The position numbers were made by a program, and so were the translations under genes. From NCBI GenBank assembly GCA_037013495.1, contig CM072811.1, positions 37,773,452 to 37,837,451 on the forward strand: a DNA stretch of 64,000 bases, read 5' to 3'. Shown one piece after another: positions 35,571 to 46,991 of this stretch; within the stretch, counting starts at the first letter, position 1, and each line of letters opens with the position of its first letter. The DNA comes from Hippophae tibetana (Eukaryota; Streptophyta; Magnoliopsida; Rosales; Elaeagnaceae). The notes under the pieces were generated by a model that made no database searches, was not told where the DNA came from, and saw nothing but the letters and a program-made list of their open reading frames with translations.

Positions 35571-36245
35571 GAATCCCCCTTGAGCATGAATACTCAATAA
35601 TAATCTCTTATTGCATATAGCCAAGAGATATAAGAACTTATACAACTTAGCTCCACTCATTCTCATAGAGTTATTCTCACATAAGAAATAATTACACAAG
35701 AGAAACTATCTCTTAACACATGGCTCACACATAAAACTCACTCACAAATATTGTCTCGAGTATTCACCACTCAAAAGCATGATTTCACTTACATAGTCAT
35801 GAATCATTAATATCAAATAACACTCAAGATATTATAGTTTCTAAAATAAAAAAACAATATGTCAATTTGAAAAAGCTTCGCAACATTTTTTTGGATGTAA
35901 AACAAGAATAAATTAGAGGTATTTTAGACCTCACCAACCACCTCGTCAAAGGTGGTGGCGAAGGTGGTAGTGAGGTACTAAAAAAATATTTCTTTGTTTT
36001 TAAAAATATCGAGTAACTCAACTCCATTTTATTCATAATATAATAATTATTACAACTTAAGGCCACTTAAAAACCTTAAAGAGGTGATTAGTCGCTTATA
36101 ATTACTGGGTATAATATTATTGGTTTTGGGATTTCTATGCTAGAATTTTGTGTGTGCTTTAGAGTAGAAAGCTCTGGATTTCTGTGTATTTGTGTGTCTT
36201 TTGAAATGAGAATAAGGGTTTCAATTATAGCACAAAGAATCCTTG

Positions 36246-36251
36246 TTTATA
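36246..36251 (-). promoter_or_regulatory. TATA-like box of the pararetrovirus remnant
   Basis: Minus-strand TATAAA followed by CAAGG. It lies in the presumed non-coding region past the last open stretch of the remnant. Pararetroviral genomes carry a strong TATA promoter in this intergenic region. Activity of this copy is unknown. Confidence 0.3.
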
Positions 36252-36656
36252 AGACTAAAATTATTATTTTATTCTTACTTTAATAATTCATTTGTTTTTT
36301 TACTTTAAAGGATAGCCACTATTTTTCTCCTTGGCACATGCTGCTGACTAAGATGTGGGATCTACATCTTTATTTCCTTTGTTGTCTTCTGTCGACAGTT
36401 TCTTTCCTTATTTTTCTTTGTCATTTTCTACCGATGGTTCTTTTGATAATGTTGATGATGATGCATCTTCATCTTCTCGATCTTTGATACAGAGAATGTA
36501 TTTATGGTCTTTGGTGATTTTTTAGGCATAGAAGCAGAATACTTTCCTTGTTTCTTGACCAATTTCTAAGTTGTTGCAATTAAAATTGGTTTTGTATTCA
36601 CCATCTCATTCTGACAGAGCCATGCTACTATGAGAAATGATGATGACTTTACTAAT

Positions 36657-36869
36657 TTAATAATTTACTTTAATCACAATAGAATTTTCAATCTTCCTGA
36701 GTTCATAGTAAATTTGGCCTAGCATTTGATCTCTTAGTACACAGAGCTCTTCTGTGTTGAATTCCTTTTTTGGAAGTGTCGTTGGTTTGAGAACTTCTCT
36801 ATTTGTGTTAGAAATCCCTATCTTGATGAAGTGGTAGGGACTAATATATCCTTCCTCATTCCAATCCAT
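36657..36869 (-). pseudogene. Terminal open stretch of the pararetrovirus remnant, function unknown
   Basis: A 70-codon open stretch ends at TAA on the minus strand and lies between the viroplasmin-like block and the promoter-like region. It is basic and Glu-rich with no motif that I recognise. It may be the end of the accessory (transactivator-like) reading frame. Confidence 0.35.
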
Positions 36870-37439
36870 TAATAAATTAAAAATCTAAGGTAAACAAGTT
36901 TATTACCTACTTTAATATTCCTTTTGAAGTTCTTGATTGCTCTTTTAAAATTCATTGGGAAATAATTTAACTCACTTAAATTAATTCATGGATATATATT
37001 TTCTATTAGTCCTATATGAAAGGATTTGTACATAAATATTGGATCAACTCCTTTCAAGATATTGAATTTACTTCATGTAGAAAATTCCTTATTTGTAGTA
37101 TAGAACTTCATATCTTCAATATTTTCTTAAGTTGACTTTTTGGCCAAGTTATAGAGACTCAACCTTTGTGGTTTGATGAGGTTTCTATATTGGTCTTTCT
37201 CATTTTCAACGATTAGAGTATTTCTAGTGGATGTCTCCCTAAATAGCACTGAATGCTTTACTATTTTTTATGTTTCTAGAGGAGATGCTTCTTTAAATAG
37301 CAATGGAGGCCTTACTATCTTTCCAAGATTTTTCAATCTACTTGGAGCTGTGGTTGTTGTTGTAATGATATAGAATAATTTTTTACTATCTCCTATGGAG
37401 TTATTAGTTTTGGTGTTTTATAGTTTGCATAACTACTCT

Positions 37440-38300
37440 CAGCTTCTATTCTCTATGAGTTACTCTACTAATTCCTAGAATAAATTTATTGGCTTCTACC
37501 CAGTAGATATAAATTCCTGGTTTTAGGCCATTATAGACCACATAAACTTTTTTCCATTCTTCTTTTTCTACCTCATCTACCCAATTGAGCTTTATGGTTT
37601 CAAAAGTTTTTTGTGAACTGTTAGGTTTTTCTTTTTTATCTTTAGAAGTATCACCTTGAACTTGTAATAAAGATTCCTCTTTTGAGCTTTTGGTCTCTAG
37701 AGGTTGTTTTGAACAATTAAGTTCTTTTTATTTCTTTCCTGTCTCAATAATATATTTCTCGAGATATAGCAACTTGAGTTGTTCCTATAGGATTTTTATA
37801 TCCTTTTCCTTTATCTTGATTTTGATATCAAGATGTTCCATTCCTGAAAGCATAAAAATAGTTAAAGGTTTTAATTCTCTAGTAAAATCATCAATTAAGC
37901 TATTTTTATGCCCTGGAAGATGTTCAACATCAAAATTGTAATGATTGAACCATTGATGTCATCTAACTAATCTTCCTTGGTTATAATCACCTGCAATACT
38001 AGTTCTTAAGAAATAACCAAAATTCTTATTATTTGTTCTAACAATGAATCTGGAGCTTATAACATATATTGTAAATTTCTTAATGGTTTTTTTGACAGTT
38101 AAATATTATTTTCATTACTATGGTAATTTAATTTTGAACCATGGAAAGATCTTAATGTATATCTACAAAGATATTCATCTTTGTTATCTACTATTGCTTT
38201 AAGAACTGCTTCTAAATATTCTTGTAAAACATTTGTTTCAATTATCATCTTATCATTTGGTCCTAGATGGTATAAAGTTAACAATATTTTTACTTTTTTT
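37440..38300 (-). pseudogene. Pararetroviral RNase H and viroplasmin-like region, broken
   Basis: An RNase H segment is open at 38099-38284, with the ETN...EYLEAVLKA and LCRYT blocks and the NYHSNE motif typical of caulimovirid RNase H. Further RNase H sequence continues to about 37920. Farther downstream, about 37480-37580, a short block carries VYNG..PGIY..W, the signature of the viroplasmin (Cauli_VI) fold. Stops interrupt each piece. Viroplasmin proteins form inclusion bodies and aid translation in related viruses; nothing here could make such a product. Confidence 0.65.
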
Positions 38301-38449
38301 TTACTCTATCCATATATAGAGTATCTTTTTCGGTCTATTTCCAAATATGATCTTTTTTCAATTTTACTTGTAATGGTTTTCTCATTTCTACAAGTTTTTT
38401 TATGTATGCTTCTACATATGTTAAATATCCTAAAAATCTTTGTAATTGG

Positions 38450-39300
38450 TTTTTGTCTTTTAATTCACTAGGAAAACCTTGAATATTATTTAGTATATAG
38501 GGTTGTAGATTATGTTTCCATCTTCAATTTCCAACCCTAAATATTTAATTTTTTGCTGTGTAAGTACTGCTTTCTTTTCAGAGAATACAAGACCTTCCTT
38601 TTTTGCATTCTTGTAAAATATTGATAATATCTAAATAATGTTTATTTAATTCATTACTAAAAACCAAAATATCATCTATGTAAACACAACAAATATCTTG
38701 TAATTTCATGAAAATGTTATCCATATATCTTTGAAAAATACCTGGAGTTTGTTTTAATCAAAATGGTATAACTGTCCATTAGAATTCTCCTTAGAGGAAA
38801 TTAAATGCCATTAGTTTTTGGGATTCTTCATCCAATCTTATTTTCCAAAATCCGCTTTTGTAATAAAAACTTGAGAAGTATTTGTTTTCCCTTTGTTAAT
38901 GATAATAGTTATTCCTTTTTTGGAATGAAGTATCCATCATCAATAGTTTTTTTATTCAGTGCTTTAAAGTTTATTATCATTCTCTTTTTTCCTCTTCTTT
39001 TCTTAGCTTTTTTTTAACTAAGAATGTTGAACTAGAGTGAGGTGAATTACTTGGTATTATGACTTTTAATTCCAAAAGTTGTTGAATTTGTTTTCCAAAT
39101 TCAATCATGTCGTCTGGAGTATAAACCATTGGTTTTATTATTATGACTTTGTTAGGATCTCTTAATTTTATATTGACTATTGTTTTAGATTTATTTATTT
39201 TTGAATCTAAAGGATTTTTCTGAATTGACTATTTTTAATAGTTTTTTATGCCTATTAGGCCTTTGTCTTCTTGTATTTCATTGAGAAAAAAGTTTTGTTT
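38450..39300 (-). pseudogene. Pararetroviral reverse transcriptase, broken
   Basis: The catalytic YIDD tetrad is encoded on the minus strand at 38671-38682. It is preceded by the TPGIFQR block (about 38735-38760), which matches the caulimovirid and gypsy RT palm. A GLEIEDG block follows near 38515-38535. Several in-frame stops and shifts separate these motifs, so the enzyme is dead. Confidence 0.72.
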
Positions 39301-39532
39301 TTCTTCTATATCTAATGAAATATTTTCTAAATAAGGTTTTTACTGGTCTTCTACCTCACCACGTTTTCACTTTTATGTTGTTGCATAAAATTTGGGTTTG
39401 AGACAGTTAAATCTTTTCTTATTTTGGAGACATAAATGATATCTCCTTCTAAGATTGTGAGACTTATTTTGTTGAAATATTGTGTGAAGGTTGATATAAG
39501 TTTAGAAAATTATTTTCTATTAATAAATTAAC

Positions 39533-39862
39533 TCATATTTCATGTTGATATATGGTAGGAATGTGAAAATTTTCTCCTCCTATCATAATATCAACATCTT
39601 TTAATACCTTATTAAGTTTTAATGTAGTATTATTAGTAATTCTTACAATCAAATATTTTGGTGCTTGTTTCCAATTATCTTCTGAAAATACATATTTATT
39701 GACTACACATATACTAGCTCTGATATCTATATATGCATGTAAATGATAAGTGTTATAACTTTTGAATTTTAGTTCTACTTTAATGTAAATACTATTTGGA
39801 TTTGTAATAATATACAAATAATTCATCTTCTGATAAAGAATATCCACAATTTGAGTGTTCAT
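39533..39862 (-). pseudogene. Pararetroviral aspartic-protease-like fragment
   Basis: This is a 109-codon open stretch. It has a YID-I-R-AS segment where the active site D-T/S-G would be, so the Asp is present but the following two residues are changed. It also has downstream protease-like blocks (VRITNNTTLKLNK and the IPTIYQ end). It lies between the zinc-knuckle region and RT, as in caulimovirids. Confidence 0.62.
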
Positions 39863-39881
39863 ATTCTGAGTCTGTTATGTC

Positions 39882-40166
39882 TTACTCAATTTCATCCAAT
39901 AGATGGATACTATAAGTATAATCTATATCAGATTCCTCGATTGGTTTTAATTCCATTTTGAAAGCTTCTTCCAAGATTTTTGCTTTTTGGGAAAAATCTT
40001 TTTTATGTTGAAGTCTGCTTAGACATTCCTTAGTATAATGTCCTTCTTCATTACAGATCCAACATCTGTTTATACTTCTTTCTTCTAAAATATATTTTCT
40101 TATAGTTTTCATTATTAAATCTCTTTTTATATTTTTGAAAATTTTGTTTTCTAAATTTATATTCAT
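39882..40166 (-). pseudogene. Pararetroviral coat-protein C-terminal fragment with CCHC zinc knuckle
   Basis: A 94-codon open stretch contains an intact Cys-X2-Cys-X4-His-X4-Cys knuckle (CWICNEEGHYTKEC) after a basic segment, and an acidic end. In Caulimoviridae such a knuckle sits near the coat-protein C-terminus just before protease. The upstream part is lost at the junction with the gypsy element about three bases away. Confidence 0.65.
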
Positions 40167-40168
40167 AA

Positions 40169-41620
40169 AATGGGTAGTATATTCATAATTATACTTCTAT
40201 TAGTATATGCATATGTAATGAAAACTATCTTTCCCAAAAGTCATACAATTCTATGATAAGGAGGTTCATATATTCATCAATCAACGTTCCATTAATACAA
40301 GGATATGCAAGGTTTTTGACAAATTGATTTTTGTGTATATGATGCACATAATATCATCCAATGAACCCGTGAAATCAACCTATATGAGTATACTAATCAA
40401 TTCAATCTTAGAATAAGTCTCATAAGTCTATTTTTCACATCCTTCTCCACTAATATAAATATGCAATTATCTAAAGATCAATAAGGACTTTGCATGGTTG
40501 TAATGTAAGGCTTAGATGGAGGGTCAATAAATGAAGATATTTAGGCTCTTTCCACACCTTAGCTTTCTTTTTTTCATCATGCACTTTTTCATTACAATTG
40601 AGCTTTTACTTGATATTTCAATGCACCATCTTTTGCTACTCTTTTCATATTCTTTTATTCCACATTTATTTTCTCTCTCTTTTTTGTAACTTCACAACAT
40701 CCACAAACTTATTTCAATTCTATTTTCATTTTCTTTAGAGGAATAATTATGTTATGAGTTTTGTTTCTTCTTCTTTTTTTGGGTGCATTACATTTATCTT
40801 ACTCTATAGCATAACACATGATTGCATTTTTATCTTTTCATACAAGCTAAATGTACAAGGATAAAGGTAATGCATATTAATTAGGTATAAAATGTGGCTT
40901 AAAGATACGAAAGGTTCTTTTTTAGGCTCAAATGAGTGACTACGGATATTAATAATGGTTAGCTTAATAGGCTCAATTGATCCAAATAAGGCCTAAGCCT
41001 AAATCATTTCTCTTGCTAAATACTATTCAGAATTTTGCCTCAAGAGATAATCAAATAGATTCTAAAGCCTGGTAGATCTCATCAACTCGCATAACTCATT
41101 ACAAATTTTCTCTCAATAAGAACACCAAAATTAATCATGAACATGTGCATAAAAATTTGAATCAATCCAGTCAAAACTAGCAAGCATACCATATGATTAA
41201 TGTAAATATCTTAACAAATATGTTACATTCCTTATCCTAATCATGATAACCAATTTTATCATTGAGTTTATATGTTTCATATCAAATGTCCATGCATTTA
41301 GTTTCCATATATTTATCAATTTTTACCCAAATCATGATTAAAATTACTCATTTTACCCAAATACTAATGTAGAGAATGAAGTTCCATCCCACAAACTTAA
41401 ATTACTCATTTTCCCTAATATGCACATATAAATATGAAAATGTAAAGGGGAAAAAATTCTCTTAATCATGGCACACCTCATATATCATTGAAATGCTCAT
41501 TCGTGTTGTGTCATTGCTCTCCACATTTATTCACCTACAAAATAAAAACAATGAAATTATAAATAAAATAACGTTGGGTTTTTTTTCCAACCACCATTAC
41601 ATTTAACATCCTTTACTAGA
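40169..41620 (-). other. Long 3' untranslated region of gypsy 1
   Basis: The stretch has no domains but is strongly similar to 61570-62590 in gypsy 2. Matching blocks include TGGGTAGTATATTCATAA, TATGATAAGGAGGTTC, ATCAATAAGGACTTT and GGCTCTTTCCACACCTTA. A long non-coding region between pol and the 3' LTR is characteristic of Athila-type elements. Confidence 0.8.
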
Positions 41621-41623
41621 CGA

Positions 41624-41955
41624 TCATATCAACTCCAAAGGTACATCTACTAAGGTTATCACAAATTTTTCATTTGATAAGTGATCTTCATAATAGTGCT
41701 TCACCCTATGCCTATTAACCATAAATCAATCTTTATCTTTGTTTTCTAATTCAATGGATCCATGGTTGGTTACCTTAGTGATGATGAATGGACTTGACCA
41801 TCTATTCTTTAATTTTCCCAGAAAAAATTTGAGTCTTGAGTTGTACAGTAACACTTTCTTACCCGGTTCAAAGATATGATGCACAATTTTATTATCCTTC
41901 CATCCTTTTGTCTTTTCTTTGTAAAGCTTGGAATTTTCATAAGCATTTGACCATA
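41624..41955 (-). pseudogene. Integrase C-terminal remnant of gypsy 1
   Basis: On the minus strand the FEPGKKVLLYNSRLK and FPGKLKNRWSSPF blocks are followed by VNRHRVKHYYED. These match the C-terminal domain of gypsy integrases. It ends with TGA at 41624-41626. The catalytic core is missing because the deletion brings this directly behind reverse transcriptase. Confidence 0.8.
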
Positions 41956-41956
41956 A

Positions 41957-43078
41957 TTATATCTTAGCTCTATCCACCTCAATACCATTAGTTGAGATTT
42001 TATGGCCCAAGATTATACCTTCATGTACTATGAAATGATATTTCTCCCAGTTTAAAACCAAATTCGTTTCTTCACATATTTGTAACACTAGGTAGAGATA
42101 ATGTAGACATTCATCAAATGAGTTTCCAAAGAACGAAAAATCATCCATGAAGATTTCTAGATGCTTTTCCACCATGTATGAGAAAATGGCCATCATGCAA
42201 CATTGAAATGTAACAGGTGCATTGCATAATCCAAAGGTCATTCTCCTGAAAGCAAAATTTCCATAAGGACATATGAAGGTGGTATTTTCTTGGTTTTCAA
42301 GTGCCACAGAAATTTGGTTATAACCAGAGTATCCATCTAGAAGGCAAAAGAAAGAATGCCCAACTAATCGGTCAAGCAGTTGATCCATGAATAGGATAGG
42401 AAAATGATCCTTCCTTGTAGCTTTATTTACTTTACGAAAATCCATACATATTCTCCATCCGGTGACAATCCTAGTACATAATAACTCATTGGACTCATTT
42501 TCCACCACAATGATTCCTCCTTTCTTCGCTACACATTGGATTGGATTTACCCATTCACTATATGATATTAGGTAAATAATGCCTATGTCTACCCACTTGA
42601 CAAATTCCTTCTTCACTACTTCTTTCATAATGGGATTTAAGCGGCATTGTGCATCCCTAGTGGCTTTAGTCCCATCCTCTAGCAAGATTTTTTGTATACA
42701 TATAGATGGGCTTATGCCTTTGATGTCGACAATAGACACACATATAGCTTTTTTGAAGTTCCTTAGCACCTTTAGTAGTGCTTCCACTTGCTCCATACTT
42801 AGATCAATCGAGATTATGATTGAAAGTGTCTCGTTATCACCCAAAAATGTATAACGAATATAAGAAGGTAAAGGTTTAAGCTCTAATTTGGGTGGCTCCT
42901 CAATGGATGGTTTCAATCGTAAGCTTATTTCAAGATATTCCACAAATGCATTTGATACACATATGAGAAACGTGTCCTCTAAAAAGTTCACACAATTCAC
43001 AATATTAACCTTTGATTCCATATTTTTAAAATTAAAATAGGTTGAGTTATTTTTTGTTGAGTTAATATCCTTGTTCAT
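41957..43078 (-). pseudogene. Gypsy reverse transcriptase, open frame but deleted downstream (gypsy 1)
   Basis: A 373-codon unbroken frame includes the RT fingers (WRICMDFRKVN), LLDGYSGYNQI (motif A), the FGLCNAP block and the catalytic FMDDFSFFG (motif C, usually F/YVDD). It runs to the thumb LGHKIST block and then stops at the deletion joint. RNase H, which should follow, is absent. The intact frame suggests limited decay before or after the deletion. It copies retroelement RNA into DNA in active relatives. Confidence 0.85.
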
Positions 43079-43144
43079 AGCATCGTGTGTTTAAGTCATA
43101 AGTGGAGGTGATTCAATAAGCTTTGTTAAGCTACCAACATGAAT

Positions 43145-43660
43145 TTATATGCCTACATAAGTGTCATGGTATTCATTAGTACGTGTGTTTACAGAATTAA
43201 CAAGCACATACTCTAAAGCATCAATAGGGCATATGTCATAAAGCACATCAGTGGTTAGCTCATTAATATTACATATTCGAAAGCAATCACTACCATTGTC
43301 AACATTAGAAAGTTTAATTGCTTTAAACACATTAAATGTCACTTGCCCATCTTGCACCCTTATTATAAGCTAAACTTTTATAAATCAATGAGTGTTTTTT
43401 CGATTGCTAAGAAAGGATGACCAAGTATGATAGGAATATCATGATCCTCTTCCATGTCTAGAATAATGAAATCTGCCTGAAAGATGAATTTGTTTACTTT
43501 TACTAGTACATCTTCTACCACACCCCGATGTCTTTTATTTGACCTGTCTACCATCTTCAATATTACTTAAATGGGTTTAGCTTTACCAACCCCTAATCTC
43601 TGGAAGATTGATAAGGGCATGAGGTTAATGCTATCCCAAATCACAGAGTGCCTTGCCAAA
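43145..43660 (-). pseudogene. Aspartic protease region of gypsy 1
   Basis: An ALCDLG block (about 43640-43655) marks the Athila-type active site. The conserved FIILDMEEDHDIPIILGHPF segment lies at about 43410-43475 in the frame 43378-43560. A linker frame (43145-43357) joins it to RT. A frameshift after DLG and stops separate the segments. Confidence 0.75.
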
Positions 43661-44289
43661 ATGGATAGTCCCAATAGTGAAAGGGATGTCCAAACTACCT
43701 GAATCTTTAAGTTTTTGGTAGTTTTATATCAAGGATAGCGCTACAACCTTCAATCAAGGTTATTATTTCATGATCTCCAAGCCTCATTTTCTTTGATAGT
43801 ATATCCTTCATGAATTTGACATAAGACGACATTTGTTCAAATACCTTTCAAAATGGTATGTTTATATGCAGCTTCTTGAAGACTAGCTTCCAAAATTTTT
43901 AAAAACTACATATCTGACTTTTTATTTTGTAGTCTTTGAGGAAAAGGAATAGTGGGTTTATAGAGGTTGCTCTTTTTTGCCTAAATTATTTTCTTTCCAT
44001 TACTTTCTTTATCCATCAATTCCTCTTCATCCTTTTCAATTTTGGGTTCCTTCTTATCCTTTTTAGTCTCATCTTTCTCTATAGTTTTACCACTCCTCAA
44101 GGCTATAACACTACAACAGTCCCTCCCTTCTCTTCTTGGGTTTATAATTGTGTCACTTAGAAGGTTACCTAGAGGCCATTGGCTTATGGCCTAGGCAAGT
44201 TGTCCCATTTGATTCTCCATATTTTAAATTAAAGCCTCTTGTATGGACACTTTTGTATTTACTAATTGGATGAAGTCTTTCATCATCCC

Positions 44290-45294
44290 CATTCAGGAAT
44301 TTGCATTGTCCTCAATATGTGGCTTCTTCTCTTGGGCTTGTGATTTCTGTGGTTGTTGAAAACCAAGTGGTGAAAATAATTGACAATTGAATTGATTACC
44401 ACCTTGATTGTTGTTATTCCAAAAGAAATTTGGATGTTGTTTCCATCTTGGGTTATATGCGTTCGAGTATGTATTATTGTTTTGATTCATATTACCCACA
44501 TAAAAGATGGATTTCACATTATTTGGACAATTATCAAACAAATAAGCTCAAAACACATATAACACTCTTGAATCTTGGGCCTAGTTTATTCTTGCTGGCA
44601 AGTTTTGAGCCTTCAAATTATTAACCAAAGATGAAACTTGTAAGTGTTGTGATATCATTTGCCTCATACACTCTGGCTACTCTTCTTATGGCTTTCATTC
44701 TGTCCATTGACCATTGATAATTATTGTTAGCCATTTTCTCAAATAAATCATAAGCTTGATTGTACGATTTGGCTAGCAAAGCTCCATTAGCAGATGCATA
44801 AACAATAGTTTTGTTTGTGCAATGAGACCATTTTTAAAAGTCTTTAGCATGATGAGACCATTTGTGCATTGAGACCAAGAAGGAATACCATGATGAGGAC
44901 ATTTCTTTAGCAATTCCTTGAATCTTTCCCATGTTTTATATACAGATTCTCCTTCGTATTGTTGATAGAAAGTAATATCATTCCTAAGCTTGGCATTCTC
45001 TGTTGGTAATCTGTTAAATTTCCCAACTATTTGTAGCATTTAAAACATCACTAGCTTTAATTCAAACTGATTAACTTAAATGTTTGGCCTTGTAATATTT
45101 GGATTCAGCCCTTCCAACGTAGGTTTTGTATATTCATTCATAGCTTTATCCCTATCATCCATCAAAAGTATCTGATTGTTCAAGTATAGCTCATTATTGT
45201 TTATATCTAATGGATTAGCCATTTTTTTCTCTTTGGTGACAACTTGTTGTTTAATCAATCTCAAAGTACGCTCAATTTCAAGATCTAAAGGCAA
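44290..45294 (-). pseudogene. Gag of gypsy 1, broken
   Basis: N-terminal frame 45076-45294. The retrotransposon-gag core is at 44773-45039 (WERFKELLKKCPHHGIPSW block). The C-terminal part at 44293-44541 has an Asn/Gln-rich stretch after CPNN. The zinc knuckle of gypsy 2 is not preserved here beyond its last Cys. Frameshifts split the three parts. Confidence 0.8.
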
Positions 45295-45530
45295 GATTTA
45301 TTTTACACAAACTCTGCTCATACAATAGACTTAAATGTATTTCTAAAATCACTAAAAGAGATGTCTAAATTAAAACTATATAAAAATTAACTAAAATAAA
45401 TAAATAACTCACTATATAACTAAATAATTAACTAAAATAAATAAATAACTCACTATGTAACTAAAAAATTAAAATTATAAATAAAATTAACTAAAATTAA
45501 AGTAAAAAAAATTAATTTATAATATTTATA

Positions 45531-45548
45531 ATCCCGATAACAGCGCCA
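45531..45548 (-). other. Primer-binding site of gypsy 1 (tRNA-Asp-like)
   Basis: Minus-strand TGGCGCTGTTATCGGGAT lies six bases after the 5' LTR. Athila elements usually have TGGCGCCGTTGCCGGGG, the complement of the plant tRNA-Asp 3' end; this copy differs at a few bases. Confidence 0.78.
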
Positions 45549-45554
45549 AAAACT

Positions 45555-46991
45555 TGATTGTCACACAAATTATGTGTGCAATTAATACCAAGTATACGTA
45601 TCATAACAATTCTTTATGTGTTTTTATATTTTAAGGAATTAAAATTAAAATAACTAAAAGTAGATAGCAATAATTAACTAAATTAGATTTGGTAACTAAA
45701 AATATCTAAGAATACTTAATCCTTTAATTTTCTAAACAAATGAATCGTTAAAATTCTCCCAATATAATTATCAATTAATTACATGATCAATTGAATCTAA
45801 CCTAACATATATTCCTCTCTCAAGTAAATTACACATCATATAGTAATTAATTTAATCACATTCTCATGCCAATTAAATAGCATACTATTTATTAAGTTCA
45901 TCAATTATGTATTACATATATAAGAATCATACATCTTTTCCTATAAACTATGAATGTTATTTAATCAAGATAAACAATTAAATAATTCTCTCAAATCTAT
46001 TTAACTATCTCTATATATAAATTGTTGACCAAACAATTAATAACATAAAAATTAAATTAAATTATATAATTAAATTATAATTATAATTATAATTGGGGAA
46101 AAATATTAAATCATCACATGGTGAAAATTGGGTTCATAAGATCCCTAGATTAATAAACTAACTACATATAATTATGTTCATAAAGATCATATTTTTCATT
46201 AAAAAAATACATAAAAATTGATAAAGAAAAAGTAGAAGAAGAAATACATTTAATCTCTTGAATTGTAGTACTAATTTCCTCTTGAATCTCCAACAAAATT
46301 GTATCTCTTTTTAAAATTTTCTTTATTTTTCTCTATTTTTAACTCCAAAAATTGACTAAAATTATGCCAATGGCGACTCCTTAAGGTTTATCAGGTGATT
46401 AGATGCTTAAATATAGCTTAAATGCGATCTGGATCGTTAGATTAGCTTCAAATTAAGAGTTGAGATCCAAACAAGCAAAATGAACAATGCTAGTCAATCA
46501 CAACGTGACACGTGACACACAGAATTCACTTGTGAATCAGAGCGCGACGCGTGGCATGGAAGATCAGTACGAGTCAACACATGTTGAGTCAACGCCATGC
46601 GGCGCAACATGATACGCTATCACAATCGGCGTGAGGCACAAGTGGCAGTGATGTTTGACAACGCTTTATGGTTGAATTGAACGTCATGTTGACACGTGAC
46701 ATGCGTTTCGTCCTCCTCACACACAATAATTATGATTCTTTGTCCCTGATTGCTTGGTGTCTACATGGCTTGCCAAGTAAGCCCATTTGCTTGCATGGCG
46801 AGTCACGTGGTAACTTCTGATTGATTTTGTGTTAAAAAATCTCAAAAATTTTAAAAATTATATTTTCATCCCTTTTCACTAAAAAGTTTATATTTTAAAA
46901 TTTTTGGTTCCAAAAAAATTATTTATTGAATAAAACAAGTAAATATTAAGTAAAAAAATACGTTAATAACTCTAATTTCATATAATAATCA
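45555..46991 (-). repeat. 5' LTR of gypsy 1 (about 1.44 kb)
   Basis: On the plus strand it begins TGATTGTCACACA and ends TAATAATCA, giving TGAT/ATCA inverted termini. It aligns with 60026-61503 throughout, including the AAGTATACGTATCA block and the GC-richer ACGTGACACG region near 46500-46800. Confidence 0.85.

Larger units (their letters stand above)
36200..40168 (-). mobile_element. Endogenous pararetrovirus remnant (Caulimoviridae-like)
   Basis: On the minus strand the order is a coat-protein-type zinc knuckle (39882-40166), an aspartic-protease-like region (39533-39862), reverse transcriptase (about 38450-39300), RNase H (about 37900-38300) and a viroplasmin-like block (about 37440-37600). 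A last open stretch follows at 36657-36869. A promoter-like region lies near 36240-36450. No integrase and no LTRs are present. That combination distinguishes plant pararetroviruses from LTR retrotransposons. All parts are broken by stops and frameshifts. The upstream movement-protein and most of the coat-protein region are missing because the sequence changes to gypsy at about 40169. The genus cannot be assigned by eye. Confidence 0.75.
40169..46991 (-). mobile_element. Athila-like Ty3-gypsy element lacking its 3' LTR (gypsy 1)
   Basis: On the minus strand: 5' LTR (46991-45555), tRNA-Asp-like primer site, gag (45294 to about 44290), protease (about 43660-43145), reverse transcriptase (43078-41957), a leftover integrase C-terminus (41955-41624) and a 1.45-kb 3' untranslated region to 40169. 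RNase H and most of integrase are deleted between 41957 and 41955. The 3' LTR and about 60 bp of the adjoining 3' region are absent and replaced by pararetroviral sequence. The gag, protease and primer-site features match the Athila lineage. Confidence 0.85.

Noticed and set aside
35824..36066. 80-codon minus-strand open frame with a Pro-run
   Set aside because: The SLPPSPPPL stretch comes from an inverted ACCACCT/AGGTGGT hairpin. No other coding signal is present and no pararetroviral domain matches.
38181..38471. 96-codon plus-strand open frame
   Set aside because: Antisense to the pararetroviral RNase H/RT region; a shadow frame.
45300..45530. Repeated AACTAAAATAAATAAATAAC words suggesting a tandem or CRISPR-like array
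   Set aside because: Only two imperfect repeats in the AT-rich leader between primer site and gag of gypsy 1. No regular spacers; CRISPR arrays are not expected in a plant nuclear genome.
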